Notes: generated by a model not told the origin, from the letters alone. Numbered from the stretch's first letter, positions 1 to 12,140 are shown. The stretch is 64,000 bases of DNA from Dactylorhiza incarnata (GCA_033032865.1 JAWHQI010000009.1:15035001-15099000); one strand, 5' to 3'. Translations and numbers: made by a program.

Positions 1-954
1 ATCCCTTTATATAGCCACTATAATTGAAAACTAATTTTGTCATTGTATTACTACCTCCAACACTAGTGAATGTTTCATTATACATATATTTAATAGCTTT
101 GCATACCTTCAACATCTTTTTTAATAAACACCCAATTAATTATTGTGGTACTCGATTATAAGATGTTTTGAGATTATTTAAAATCATATAAATATCCCTA
201 CTTTGTTCAGTTTTCCATTGTTTTTTTAAATTTCTCCCATAGTGAATATTTTGCTATCAAACCAAATTGATTCTTCAATTTCTTCATTATAGGAAGCATA
301 ATCTTGATTCCTCTATAATTACACCATAGTTATAAAAATTATCAAGCAAAAATATTGGGGTCGACGTGTGGGAAAATTTGTGAAAGCATAGATTTCAGAG
401 ATCAACAGAATAAACATTGATGCATAATCTATGATGGGCTTAGGTAAGCTCATGTAAGGAGGTATTCCGCTTGTGAATACATCAAAACATATGAGATCGC
501 CTGCCTTAATATATACCTTGAGCCAACTGTTTGTGAATAGACGCTAAACCACAATTTTGAAATACTTGAACCTGCCATTAAAAAACTCATCTGGCCATGA
601 ATTTGATTAGAATCCTGAAGCAAACTAAGGAGTTATGGAGTTAAACCAAATTTAACTAAAGACCTAAAATAAATATGATATACCACATCCCTTATGTATT
701 TTAGCAAATAATCTAAACTCCAAATTATGCTAAAATTTGTTTTCAATTAAGTTCATGTTACCAGTTTTTTCCTAGAGATTTCCATCAATTTTCCCACCTC
801 TGAAAAAATTAGATTTGCTTTTTTCCTAGAGATTTCCATCAATTTTAGCAGATAAACTCTAACTATAACCAAAATAATTTATCAAATCTAATTTTTTCCT
901 TTCAAGAAAAAAGTAGATTTGATAAATTATTTTGGTAATAGTCAAATAAATAGT
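1..954. other. AT-rich sequence without a recognised gene (probable PUF-gene intron)
   Basis: No exon or transposon protein could be recognised here. Because the exon at 1421 begins in the middle of a PUF domain, this stretch is most likely intron of the same gene. It holds a 28-bp direct repeat (765-792 and 819-846, core CCTAGAGATTTCCATC) and a perfect 22-bp inverted repeat (869-890 with 914-935, 23-nt loop). Confidence 0.5.
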
Positions 955-1145
955 GTACTAAGCACATAGAAATTGATTCACTTTGACACTTTCAAACTGA
1001 AGGAAGTTCAACTATAATATGTTTCCGCCACTTGTCAAATTACTGACATCCTCACTAAACCTACATCTCACCCTATACACTTCCATTTGTGTTCAAACTT
1101 AGTTCATACAACATATGTCTTCCAGCTCCTGGAGGAGTATAAAGT
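955..1145 (+). pseudogene. Ty1/copia RNase H relic
   Basis: Broken frames read TKHIEID (957-977) and, after a stop and a frame change, an ITDILTKP stretch ending near 1062. These are the two signature motifs at the end of copia RNase H. The rest of the element is not recognisable. It lies about 280 bp upstream of a PUF exon and so is probably an old intronic insertion. Identification rests on motif order only. Confidence 0.55.
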
Positions 1146-1420
1146 GTGCCCTTTACAAAAATATTGTTTTATTTCTTTTTTGTATATTTTTTTATAGGGA
1201 TTTGTTTCCTTTGTACTTACAAGGGTCTATTTATCCCCAAAATGAATGAGAAAAAATTCATTTCCTCTCAATTTTCACATTTCCATTTCTATTTTGTTTA
1301 TTGCCAGCAAGCAATATTTATCTATTATTTTATTCACGTTCCATCTACTTGTGAATCCTTCTCAATACCCTCAAATTCTTACCTAATTACTACTTGTTCA
1401 TATTCTTGGAAAATCTGCAG

Positions 1421-1633
1421 GCACTTGAAGTGATTGAACTTGATCAAAAAACACAACTTGTATATGAGTTGGATGGTCATGTTTTGCGATGTGTTCGTGA
1501 TCAAAATGGTAATCATGTTATTCAAAAGTGCATCGAGTGTGTGCCAACCGAGAGAATCAATTTCATCTTATCTGCTTTTCGTGGACACGTTGCTACTCTC
1601 TCTATGCATTCCTATGGCTGCAGAGTTATTCAG
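1421..1633 (+). CDS. PUM: Pumilio/PUF-domain protein, exon with repeats 4 and 5
   Basis: This exon encodes 71 codons with no stop, preceded by a pyrimidine-rich tract ending TCTGCAG and followed by GTAATA, so both splice sites look good. It starts at the end of PUF repeat 3 (ALE), contains repeat 4 with RNA-contact pattern NHVIQ, and starts repeat 5 with CRVIQ. In Pumilio proteins these residues read U and A of the UGUANAUA element in mRNA 3' UTRs, recruiting repression and decay factors in the cytoplasm. It joins in phase 0 to the exon at 13433. The gene's start lies left of the window. The call to the canonical plant Pumilio subgroup rests on these recognition residues. Confidence 0.9.
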
Positions 1634-1638
1634 GTAAT

Positions 1639-1643
1639 ATTAG
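1639..1643. repeat. Target-site duplication ATTAG (left) of element 1
   Basis: ATTAG directly precedes the 5' LTR and recurs at 13354-13358 directly after the 3' LTR. An exact 5-bp match is the expected copia integrase footprint and fixes the outer limits of element 1. Confidence 0.85.
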
Positions 1644-1826
1644 TGTTAGAAAAGTCCATGTAAAGGTCCATTTATGGGCCCATTTAGTTTCTTGTTTTTC
1701 TCTCTTTGCTTTAGTCCCACACAGTGTATAAGGGACTCCTCTCTCTTTTTCCCTCCTATATATATGTATTCATACATTGTATTTGATACTTGAGAAAATA
1801 TATACAAGGTTCCGCTCTTTTCTACA
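1644..1826 (+). repeat. 5' LTR of element 1
   Basis: This 183-bp LTR starts TGTTAGAAAAG and ends TTTCTACA. A TATATATA box lies near 1760. The 3' copy is almost the same, differing by a handful of substitutions and small indels, including a few bases missing after CACCGTGTA. Confidence 0.88.
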
Positions 1827-1838
1827 TGGTATCAGAGC
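1827..1838 (+). promoter_or_regulatory. Primer-binding site of element 1
   Basis: TGGTATCAGAGC immediately follows the LTR and is complementary to the 3' end of plant initiator tRNA-Met, the primer for minus-strand DNA synthesis. Confidence 0.85.
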
Positions 1839-2436
1839 GTGGTTCCAAACCTGCGGTTAATCTTTCGTAACTGCCTGCTTTCTGCGGTCTTGAATTCTCA
1901 AATTGGGCGGTCTCCCTCTTGTCGCCTGCCCCAGCTAACCGCAGCTCCCTGCGGTCTCCTGCCAAGTGGGCCCCACCTCTTCTGGCCTTCTTGCTGTTAT
2001 CCCTGCTTGCGCGGTCCCTGCTATCCCTGCTCGCGCGGTCCCTACTCGCACGGTCTTCTTTTGCTCAGCTGTCTCCGCATCTCAGCAGTCTCCTCTCGCG
2101 CGATCTCCCCGCTCGCGCGATCTCCCCGCTCGCGCGGTCTCCCCGCTCGCGCGGTCTCCCCGCTCGCGCGGTCTCCCCGCTCGTGCGATCTCTCATCTTT
2201 TGCCTCTCAGCTCGCACCTCTCAGCTTGCGTCTCTCAGCTTGCGTCTCTCAGCTTGTGCGGTCTTTGATCGTACGGTCCCTGCTCGCGCCTCTCAGCAGT
2301 TTCCCTGCTCGCACGGTTCCTACTCGCTGCGGTCTCTGCTCTCCCTGCTCGCTGCGATCTCCCTGCGATCTCCCTGCTCGCTGCGGTCTCCTTGCTCGCT
2401 GCAATCTCTAGTCGCCTCTCTAACCGCTGTGACTCC
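1839..2436 (+). repeat. GC-rich tandem-repeat leader of element 1
   Basis: The untranslated leader is strikingly GC-rich for this window. From about 2095 to 2195 it consists of a roughly 17-bp unit, CGCTCGCGCGGTCTCCC, repeated several times, with looser related copies (CTCGCTGCGGTCTC) to about 2410. Long frames run through it on both strands because of the repeat, not because of coding. It separates the primer site from the gag start at 2437. Confidence 0.75.
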
Positions 2437-5234
2437 ATGGGATCTTCGATGGAATCTTCAGAGCTTCCTGCATCCTCTCCTACAGTCCGCATGGTTCCTG
2501 CTCCTGAGGTGCGTGATGAGTTGAGGATCACCTCCATCTCTCTTATTGGGAAGAAGAACTTTGTTGAATGAGTGCATTCTGTCAGAAGGGTACTACAATC
2601 TAAGGGACTTCTGCATCATCTCACTAAGGATTCTCCTTCCGCACCTACGGATGACTGGCTACGGGACGATGACCGTGTTCAGACTTGGCTTCTCAACTCC
2701 CTTGAAGGTGAACTCTACCGCATGACCATGTATCACAAGACGACCAAGGCAATGTGGGATGGGCTCCATTCTCTCTACTCCGACAAGGACAATCTCCAGC
2801 ACCTATATGACATCATCACGGATCTTCAGACTCTTGGCACTGGTGGTGCTGCCGACTTTACCTCATTTGTCGCTCAGGCTAAGACACTGGCCGAAGCCTG
2901 GATCCGACATCAGCCTGCTACTACGGATCTCGCTGCTCAACGTGCTCAGAAGGAAGCCATTTGTATTGGCATGATGATGACTCGTGTCCCGCCTCATCTT
3001 CAGAGCATTCGAGCTCAGATCCTCTGGTTTGCTGCTATTCCCTCACTCTCTGACGTGTGCCCCATGCTGCTAAAAGTATTACCACCTCCTGATACTACTG
3101 GACCTCCCTCACCGACCCTCCTTCAACAATCTTCTGCGCCATTACTATCTCTCCATCCTCCTGCTCGTGGAGGACGGTCAGGGTCTCGGGGAAGGGGTCG
3201 CGGTGGCCGGCCACGCCCTAAGTGTTCCTTTTGTGGTAGGGATGAACACCTTAAGACAACTTGCTACCGCAAACGTGGTCTTCCTCCTCGTCCGATTGCT
3301 TCTGTTGCTGCTGACAGTCCTTCTGCCACTCGTGCTGATCTTGAAGAAGTCCGCCTCCATCTCCAACAACTCCATTGCATGCTCAGCCACCCGCCTGCCT
3401 CCGTTGCCTCCGCTACCTTCATCTCCAATGAAGGTATCACTTGTCTCTCCACTAGTCCACGCTGGATAGTGGACTCAGGTGCTACTCACCATATCACCTC
3501 GCTAAATCCACATCAATACTTGGATTCTCCGCATCCTAAGTGTATCACAGTGGCCAATGGCGACACCGTTCCTGTCTCCGGTTTTGCTGATATCCTCCTC
3601 AATTCCTCCCTCCCTCTCCGCCCGGCTCTTCATGTCCCGGTCTCCCCGTTTAATTTACTTTCCGTCAGTCGCCTCACTGCCAATTTAGATTGCTCAGTAA
3701 CATTCACCCCCTCTTTTTTTCTAATGCAGGATCGACGGACACAAAATATCATTGGTAAGGGACGACTGCAAAACGGGCTCTATCTTCTTGATGTTTCACC
3801 TACCATCCTCTCCTCAGTATCCTCCGTTGAGTGGCATCAGCGTCTTGGGCATGCCCCTCTTCCAGTCTTTCAGAAGGCTCTTCCAGATATCTTTCTTCCT
3901 GCTTTTAAGTATGACTCATGTATTTTGGGGAAACAATATCGTTCCTCTTTTCCTTTCATTGTACCAGTATCTCTGGTTATCGCTATTTTATCACCTTTAT
4001 AGATGATTATTCTCGCACAACATGGTTGTATTTACTTCGTGATCGCTCCGAGCTTCCCCGTATATTTCAGGCTTTCGTTCTTGAGATTTGCACGCAGTTT
4101 TTTGAAAGCATAGAAACTCTCAGGACAGATAATGCTCGCGAATACACTAGCCATGAATTTGCTAATCTCTGCTCTAAATTTGGGATCATTCACCAGACAT
4201 CGTGTGCCTATACCCTCCAACAAAACGGCGTTGCTGAACGTAAAAATAGACATCTGCTTGATGTTGCTCACTCTCTCATGATTCACATGCAGGAACCCAA
4301 AGCCTATTGGAACTTTGCACTGTCCATGACATGTTATCTCATTAACCGCTTACCTTCCTCCGTTCTCCAGAATGCTACTCCGTTTAGCCTCCTTTTCCCC
4401 TCCACTCCGACATTCTCTCTCACACTCCGCATATTTGGTTGTACCTGCTACGTTCATCTACTGGGTCCGTCCACGGACAAGTTGGCTCCCCGGGCAGCCA
4501 AACATATGTTTGTTGGCTATTCACGTACTCAGAAAGGCTACATCTGCTACTCTCCTTCTACCCGTAAAGTGACCGTTTCTGCTGATGTTACCTTTCGGGA
4601 GGGCAAACCTTTCTTCTCCGCCCCAATCCCAACCCCACCTATTCTACCACAATCCTTCCCTCGACCTGTTATTCCCGTTACCACGCCTCTACCACTACTC
4701 CTCCCTGACTCGGCTCCTGCTCTCCACAAGCCACCTCTTATCCGTGTCTACACCCGTCGCCCACCTCGCTCCGTTGCCCCAATGCAGTCGGCATTGACCT
4801 CTGACACTCTGCTCTCTGCTGATCCGACACCAGCCTCCACTGCTCATCCTTTGGCGAACTATGTATCCTTACAGCGTCTCTCTCCAAAGCTTCAAACCTT
4901 TGCTACTTCATTATCCTCTATTTCTATACCTAACTCTGTGCAGGAGGCTCTCCAACATCCAGGCTGGCGGGCAGTCATGGAAGAAGAAATGACAGCCTTC
5001 TGGGCTAATCAGACATGGGACCTGGTCCATCTCCCTCCAGACCAGACTCCTGTTGGGTGTAAATGGGTCTTTGTCATCAAGCATGCTCCTGATGGGACAA
5101 TTGACCGTCTGAAAGCCCGACTGGTGGCTCATGGTTTTACTCAACAACAAGGTCTCGATTATGAGGAAACATTCTCTCCAGTGGCCAAGCTCAACACAGT
5201 TCGTGTCCTCTCCGTGGCTGTGCATCCCCAATGA
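2437..5234 (+). pseudogene. gag-protease-integrase-RT part of element 1 (broken)
   Basis: Gag starts at ATG 2437 and is read to a TGA at 2569-2571 where the family has a Trp-like codon, then continues in frame to 4002. A CCHC knuckle (CSFCGRDEHLKTTC) begins near 3217, the aspartic-protease motif WIVDSGATHH near 3466 and the GAG-pre-integrase motif WHQRLGHA near 3832. Integrase resumes in another frame at about 3960 (ITFIDDYSRT, then TDNAREY and QQNGVAERKN). The stretch normally holding the first integrase Asp is missing, so a deletion plus frameshift is inferred. RT begins KWVFVIKHAPDG near 5060 and hits a stop at 5232. Confidence 0.85.
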
Positions 5235-5293
5235 CCCTTACATCAATTGAATATAAAGAATGCTTTTCTAAATGGTGACCTACAAGAAACAGT

Positions 5294-7151
5294 GATGCAG
5301 GACGACGCGTAGGGTTTGCGCGCCTGTCGGCTATTTCTAGGAATCCCTAAGTGCATGCAATTTAGAAATTGAGATTTGAGCGGGCGTGCACGAACTTTAA
5401 GAAATTAAGCAACTAGATTTTTTTGTAAAGCATAAAATTACTATTTTTGTTTAAAATGAATCTTCTTGAAATATGATTCATTTCTAAATCCGGGGAAGGA
5501 AGTTCGCAACTTTCGTTCCGTTCCCCTTGTTGTAGCAAACGGAAATCGTGAACTCCAAATACGTTTCCGTTTGGAGTTTTCGACGTAGCGTTCCCTGACA
5601 ACATCCCGGGCGAAAACCCACAATGAATCTAATATCCTAAAGAGAAATTTTAGATGCACACAAAGGAAGAGAAAGGAACAAGTTACCCACGGAAAGAAGG
5701 TGTCTTTCCGCAATCGAAGTCGACGGCGATCCCGCGAGGAATTCCTCGTCACCTCCGATCTCCCACTCCGTGGACGGCCGCTATGGCACTCTGACACCAC
5801 GGAAATATTTCGCTCACTCACACACGAAGTGGATCCACGAAATCTCAAAGCTCACTGTGTAAGGAAGCCACAAACTAAACAACCTAACTTCTCCCTCGCC
5901 CTCACACCCAAGGTTGATCCACGAAATCTCGATCACTCAAGGTGGTTCCACGGAACTTCACACAAGAGAAACGAAAATTCAATTCCAAGTCCAAAATCTA
6001 TAACTACAGAAAACAATGTTGCGGTCTATTCACTATTCACCTTCTTCTCCGATCAAACTTACAACAGCGGGAAGAAGCTTTAACTTCAGTTACAAAACAG
6101 GAAAATGAGATTACAGGAAATCAATAGCTACACTCCTAAACAGGAAATTGAAACACACGGCAACCCACATATCGGAAACAATCAACCCTCGATCTTCAAA
6201 CCGAACTAATCACTATGCATCGTCACTGTCATCGTAGCTGCTGCGGATCCTCGGTTTAGAATTCTTTGTTCGGAGGTGAAACACAACGAAATCTCAAACG
6301 CTGGATCTCACACAGGAATTCCACCAATAGGAAACAAGGAAAATCATCTCCATATTCATTCATATTCAACTTCCTAAATTCCTAAGCAATATTACACTTT
6401 ACTATTCATCGCCTTCTTCGACGAGATTCACACAAACAACAATCATTTCAATCGGAAACAACAGAATGAACATTAACAAATTCAAACTCTCACGGAAGCC
6501 CAATCAAGCAAACTCCTCTATTCCACCTCCTGCTAAACATCACAGATCCCCCTCTTTTTATAACTCGCAAAAAATGAAAACGAAAAGAAGTTAAACTGCT
6601 TGCCTAGTCGGCCATGGCAGAAGCTCGTGGCCTAGACATGGGCGGCGGTTGAAACTGCTGGGGGGAATCGTGGTTTCAGGGATCATGGACGCGGGGAGAT
6701 CTCCTCATGGCGTTTGCGGTGGTGGCGTGGGGTCGAGTCCCGCAAGGGCTCAGCGGGAGTTCCGCCTGACGTGAGGCCGACAATGGCGGGCCGGGGAAGA
6801 AGAGTTGACCCGGTCAACTGATTTGTTTTTTCTTTAATTTGATAAGGCTGACCCGGGATAACACCTCTAGTTGGTGCTTGATGAAGACAAACCGGTTAAC
6901 CCTGGATCTAGGCCGGTTCTTTCTTAGATGGGCTTCACTTAGGAGAATATTCAAAACAACAAATACATATAAAAAAACAAACTTTAAAATATAAGGTGAC
7001 GCTCGCAGGCGTACAACGAAAAATAATTTCAATATAAATCTACGATTAAAAATGCACAATAACATAAAATGATAACTCATGACTGATAAGGATCTGGACG
7101 GGTGCGGCGTCGGGTACTTTTACGTCGACCTGATCGGGATTGGTCTCCACC
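5294..7151. mobile_element. Unclassified 1.86-kb insertion in the RT of element 1
   Basis: The RT reading GDLQETV stops at 5293 and resumes as [10 protein letters not shown] at 7153. The heptamer AAACAGT occurs on both sides (5287-5293 and 7152-7158), consistent with a target duplication. Inside I recognise no transposase, gag or RT; the longest frames (5441-5848 minus, 5700-6083 plus) resemble nothing I know. I saw no TG..CA LTR, no poly-A tail and no clear terminal inverted repeat. A GC-rich patch lies at 6600-6800. Superfamily unknown. Confidence 0.5.
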
Positions 7152-7158
7152 AAACAGT

Positions 7159-7620
7159 CTACATGCAACAGCCTCCCGGGTTTGAGACCATGAGGGAGTC
7201 TCGAGTTTGTCACCTTAAGAAGTCAATCTATGGTCTCAAACAATCCCCTCGGGCATGGTTTGATAAGTTCAGTATGGCTGTTCGGGAAGTTGGCTTCAGT
7301 CAGAGCTCGACAGACTTCTCTCTGTTCACTCGACATCGAACAACATGAACAGTTCTTCTGCTGGTATATGTTGATGACATCCTAATCACTGGAGGTGATT
7401 CAAAGGGAATACAAGCGATCAAGCAACACCTTATCTCCGTATTTCAAACAAAAGACTTGGGGAACCTTCGATACTTTCTTGGTCTTGAGATCGCGAGACG
7501 TCCTGATGGACTTATCCACTCTCAACGAAAGTACTGTCTCGATCTTCTTCAGGATGCTGGCTACTCTGGATGCAAGCCGATCAACACTCCTATGGATGCC
7601 AATCACAAACTGTGTGCATA
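7159..7620 (+). pseudogene. RT central part of element 1
   Basis: This continues element 1 with YMQQPPGFE, the copia signature [11 protein letters not shown] (near 7230), a stop at 7346-7348, then the catalytic YVDDILITGG (about 7366) and GNLRYFLGLEIARR. It ends at NHKLCA where element 2 is inserted, and continues at 12455. Confidence 0.85.
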
Positions 7621-7932
7621 TGTAAAACATCAAATCTTGCACCTTCCTCTCCTCGATTGTCCCGCCATTTTGCCCCTGCTTTGTTTCAATAAGGGATCTT
7701 AATTAGAGCATTAATGTAACCAACATTCTCCAATCTTCCTCTAATTAATGTATCCGGTTGTACCGCTGTTTTATTTCTCTATTTAAAGACCTCCTGCAGA
7801 GACAAATGTAGTAACATCAGAACAGTAATATCAAAATCCTCATCTTCTTGCAGTTTTTTTTCTCTCCGTTTGTCTTTCCCTGCCATCAAAACTTTAAGTT
7901 AAAACCCTTTTTTTGAAAGTTCTTCCTATCAG
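7621..7932 (+). repeat. 5' LTR of element 2
   Basis: It begins TGTAAAACATC and ends CTTCCTATCA. A CTATTTAAAG box near 7780 is a plausible TATA element. It is followed by one G and then the tRNA-Met primer site. Confidence 0.88.
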
Positions 7933-7994
7933 TGGTATCAGAGCATCTACGATTTCTGGGTTGTACCCATTGTGTATCTGTTCTTTTTCATTCG

Positions 7995-9125
7995 ATGGCC
8001 TCATCATCTACCAACTCAGCACCCCTTTATACCCACTCCACCATTCCAATATTTTTTGGTGATCTCTACGATTTCTGGTGTGACAAAATGGAGACCCTTC
8101 TCCGCTCCGAGGACTTATGGGAGATTGTAAAAGATGGGCAAACACCAACTGAGAAATCAAAAGATGGTGAACCCCTCAAATTCACAAAAGAAGAATTGAA
8201 GAAGGATGCCTTGGCCCTACATCTCATTCAGCAAGGGATTACGCCATCGATTTATCCCTGAATCATGGGGTCAAAAACCGCACAGGAGGCATGGGTCAGA
8301 CTGGAGAACGAGTACAAAAGCTGAAAGAAGGTAATAAAAATAAAACTCTACTCCCTTAGATGCAATTTTGATTCAATCAACATGGGAGAAAATGAAACTG
8401 TTCAAGACTTCTTTGCAAAAGTTATTAGCCTTGTAAATCAGATTAGAAGCCTTGGGGGAACAATAGAAGAACAACAAATCGTGGAGAAAATACTCAGATC
8501 ACTACCAAAGACCCATAAACACATTGTGCCAGCCATACTTGAGGCTCACGATTTAGAAAAACTCACTATCATTGATCTGATGACCTCACTCCAAACCCAT
8601 GAGGACCTGCTGAATCATGATGAACCCCTAGTCGAAAAGGCTTTCCAAACACAAATGTACATCCAGAAGAAGCAAAATGTAGGGAAGAAGAAGAATGAAG
8701 GATCAGAAACAAAACTTAAGACTGAAAGTAAAAACTCCACCAAACCACCAAACTTCAATAAAACATGATATGATAAAAACCCCAACTATGGTCCACGCTG
8801 CATCATCTGTAAGAAGCAAAATCACGACTCAAAAGATTGCTTTTTCAGATGCAAAGTATGCAGAATTCCAAACCACTTTGCGGATAAATGCTGGCATAAA
8901 CCAAAAGAGGATGAAGTTAAAATGTCAGAAACTGAGGCAGATCAATTCCTGTTTACATGTAATACCTCCAGCAGTACCTATTACCCCTCACTGTGGTATG
9001 TCGACAACGGATGTTCAAACCATAGGGTAAATCACAAAAACTATTTCACCAATCTTGATGAAACCTGGAAGTCTGAAGTCATATTAGGAGATGGGCAAGG
9101 GAACCATAGCTGTTATATTACCTGA
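7995..9125 (+). pseudogene. gag and protease region of element 2 (three stops)
   Basis: The frame starts MASSSTNSAP at 7995 and is interrupted by TGA codons at about 8259, 8322 and 8766. It otherwise reads as copia capsid (a UBN2-type segment with MGENETVQDFFAKV near 8382). A double zinc-knuckle-like Cys/His cluster follows (CIICKKQNHDSKDC, then CRIPNHFADKCWH, about 8800-8900), then the protease-like LWYVDNGCSNH (about 8992). The frame shifts near 9090 into the integrase frame. Confidence 0.8.
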
Positions 9126-10674
9126 AGGCATCACCAAACTGATTTCAAATGTCCAATTCGTTTCTACACTTTCCCAAAATCTACTAAGTGTAGGGCAGCT
9201 TCTAAACAAAGGATACAAAGTGGCGTTTTATTTCAAGACATGTGACATTATTGAGCCTAAACTTGATGCCATCATTGCCTCAGCCCACATGAATAATAGC
9301 AATATCTTCACCATTTGTCTGAAACCTGCAGGGACAACATATCCCTCATGCACACTTGCTAAGTCCTCCCCTGCAGATTTTCTTTGGCATCATAGGCTAG
9401 GCCATATGTGTTATTCATCCATTCAGAAGATACAGAATGAAGAACTAGTTGAGGGACTACCAAAAGCCAAAATCTCACAGCAAAACTGCCCCTCATGTGC
9501 TCAAGCCAAATCTCATCGTTTACCATTTCCAAAATTTGCCCAAACAAGGAGTATAGCCCCTCTCAACCTTCTCCACATTGATCTCTGGGGCCCTGCCAGT
9601 GTTCCCTCGCTTGGAGGGAAGCGCTACTACCTTCTCATAGTGGATGACTTCAGTCGATTCATGTGGCTGTTTCACTTGGCACAGAAATCTGATGCATACC
9701 AATACTTCAATACCTTTAGAAAACAAATTGAAAACCAGTTGGAGAAAAAAATAAAAGCTATAAGAAGTGACAGAGGTGGAGAATTCTTGTCAACTCAATT
9801 CCACAAAATGTGTCAAGAAGCTGGAATACGCAGGGAACTGACAACCCCCTATACTCCCCAACAAAACGGGGTTATAGAGAAACGGAATAGAACTGTGGTA
9901 GAAATGGAAAGGACCATGATGCTCCATTCATCTAGTCCCAAAAATTTCTGGGGGGAAGCAACATCCACTGCTGTTTACATTCTAAATAGAGCACCCACCA
10001 AGGCCCTACCTAACTCTACCCCCTATGAAGCCCTGTTTAATCATAAACCAATTGTATCACACTTGAGAGTGTTTGGCTGTATTGCTTATGCCCACAACAA
10101 CAGAGATGGACGAGACAAACTTGATGCAAATGGACAAAAATGTATATTCCTGGGATGTAGTGATGAAAGCAAAGGATACAGGCTCCTTGAACCTAATAGC
10201 AACAAAATCATAATCTCACGAGATGTCATCTTTCATGAAGAAAGCAAATGGGTCTGGGCATCAGACTCAGACTATGATCAACAAACGCCAGTGTTGCCGG
10301 TTGAGCTAGAGGTTCCCTCCAGCCCCATCCTTGACAACATGGACATTCCTGCATCCAATCATGTGGATTCTGACCCAGAATCATCATTGCCCATTAAAAC
10401 TAGATCCCTCTCTGATATATACCAAGCAACAGAGTCAACTCTACTTGTTACCACACCAAGTTCATACCAAGAAGCCCTGAAAGAAGCAGAATGGAAGACT
10501 GCAATGGAAGAAGAGCTGAAAGCCATCGAAAACAATGACACTTGGTCACTAGTTGACAAACCACTAGATCGTAGTGTCATTGGCCTCAAATGGATAAACA
10601 AAATGAAGATGGAAGTCTACATAAATATAAAGCACGGCTCGTTGCCAGAGGTTTTACTCAGAAACCTGGAATAG
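9091..10674 (+). pseudogene. GAG-pre-integrase, integrase and RT start of element 2
   Basis: The frame contains the zinc-binding LWHHRLGHM and CPSCAQAKSHR (about 9385-9515). The integrase core follows: HIDLWGP, VDDFSRFMW, SDRGGEF and QQNGVIEKRNR, giving the D,D,35E set. The variable linker and the first RT residues (WKTAMEEELKAIENNDTW, IGLKWI) come next. A frameshift at about 10,600 moves RT to another frame. Confidence 0.85.
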
Positions 10675-12140
10675 ACTACGATGAAACCTTTGCTCCCGTT
10701 GCCAGAATGGCAACAATCCGGTTTCTGCTTTCCATGGCTGCAAAGAACAACCTCCCAATGATCCAACTTGACGTCAAGTCAGCATTCCTGAATGGAGAAC
10801 TTACAGAAGATGTGTATGTTAGTCAGACACCGGGCTTTGAAATTGAGGGGAAGGAAAACAAGATCTACAAACTTCATAAGGCCCTCTACGGGTTGAAGCA
10901 AGCTCCATGGGCATGGCATCACAACATAAATCAATATTTTCTGTCTGAAGGGTTCATTCCCTCTCCAATTGAACCAACCTTATATATAAAAGATGCAAAA
11001 TCTGGAAGACTTTATGTAAGCCTTTACGTGGATGATCTGCTTGTTACCGACACGAGTTTGGATCTGATTGGAGACTTTAAAGAAAAGATGAAGACGAATT
11101 ATGAAATGACAGATCTCGGCACTCTAAAGTTCTTTCTTGGCCTACAAATCAAGCACCTTCCAGGCGGTTTTTTCATTTCTCAGGAATTGTACACGAAATC
11201 ACTGCTAAAGAAATTTCAGATGGAAGAACGCAACTCAACAGTGACACCTATGGCAACTACAGAAAAATACACCCCAAGAAAAGAAGAAGAAGAGCCGGCC
11301 AACAGTGAAGAGTATAGGAGCTTGATTGGCTCCCTAATATATCTCACTAACTCAAGGCCGGATATTGAAAATTCCGTCAATATCCTCGCCAGGTTCGTGA
11401 ATAATCCCTCTAAAACACATTTTAATGTTGCAAAGAGAATCTTGCGTTACTTGCAGGGAACGAAGAACTTTGGCCTGTTGTTCAAACACGAAAGCAATAC
11501 AACATTAGTAGGCTACACTGATTCAGACTGGGCAGGCAACCTTGAAGACAGGAGAAGCACCGACGATTTCATCTTCTTCCTCGGCTCCAGTCCCATCTCC
11601 TGGAACTCAAGGAAGCAGCAAACCGTGACCCTCTCTACTGCTGAGGCCGAGTTCATGGCCCTCAACTCAGCGGCTTGTGAGGCAATTTGGCTGGGTCGAC
11701 TAAAGGAGGAAGTTAACTACAACGAAGAAGAAAAAGGGGCGGACAAAGGAGTAAAAATCCTCTGCGACAACACTTCAGCCATTGCCCTAGCAAAAAACCC
11801 AGTGTTTCATGCCAGAAGCAAGCACATCGACATACGTTTCCATTTCATCAGAGAAGTCGTGGAGAAGAAGAAGATCGAGCTGGAGTACTGCCCCACCGCA
11901 GATAAACTCGCGGATATCATGACCAAGCCCTTACCAAGAGGTCGATTCGTCGAACTCAGAGATAAGATCGGAGTAAAGAAAGGTCCAGAGGTCAATTCGT
12001 CGAACCCAGAGGTCGATTCGTCGAACTCAGAGAGTTTCGTCGAACTCAGAGTAAAGAAAGGTCCAGAGGTCAATTCGTCGAACTCAGAACTCAGAGATAA
12101 GATCGGAGTAAAAAAAGGTCCAGATTTAGAGGGGGTGTAA
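10590..12140 (+). pseudogene. RT and RNase H of element 2
   Basis: The frame covers RT from YKARLVARGFTQ (about 10620) through LDVKSAFLNGEL, LYGLKQAPWAW and the catalytic YVDDLLVT (about 11026). RNase H follows with DSDWAGN, STAEAEFMAL, CDNTSAIALAKNP and HIDIRFHFI. The last ~60 codons are an unusual repeat (VELRDKIGVKKGPEVNSS and variants). It overlaps the previous frame, so one indel is the only break in pol. Confidence 0.85.
11938..12125 (+). repeat. Tandem repeats at the 3' end of element 2 pol
   Basis: Segments built on GGTCGATTCGTCGAACTCAG and AGTAAAGAAAGGTCCAGAGG are repeated three to five times in changing order, immediately before the polypurine tract. The frame remains open through all copies, so the RNase H C-terminus was extended by duplication. 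Confidence 0.7.

Noticed and set aside
1839..2537. Long frames on both strands in the leader of element 1
   Set aside because: They follow a 17-bp repeat (not a multiple of three, so all frames stay open) and have no domain.
5441..6083. Protein gene in the 1.86-kb insertion
   Set aside because: Overlapping frames on both strands, no start context, no domain and no similarity I recognise.
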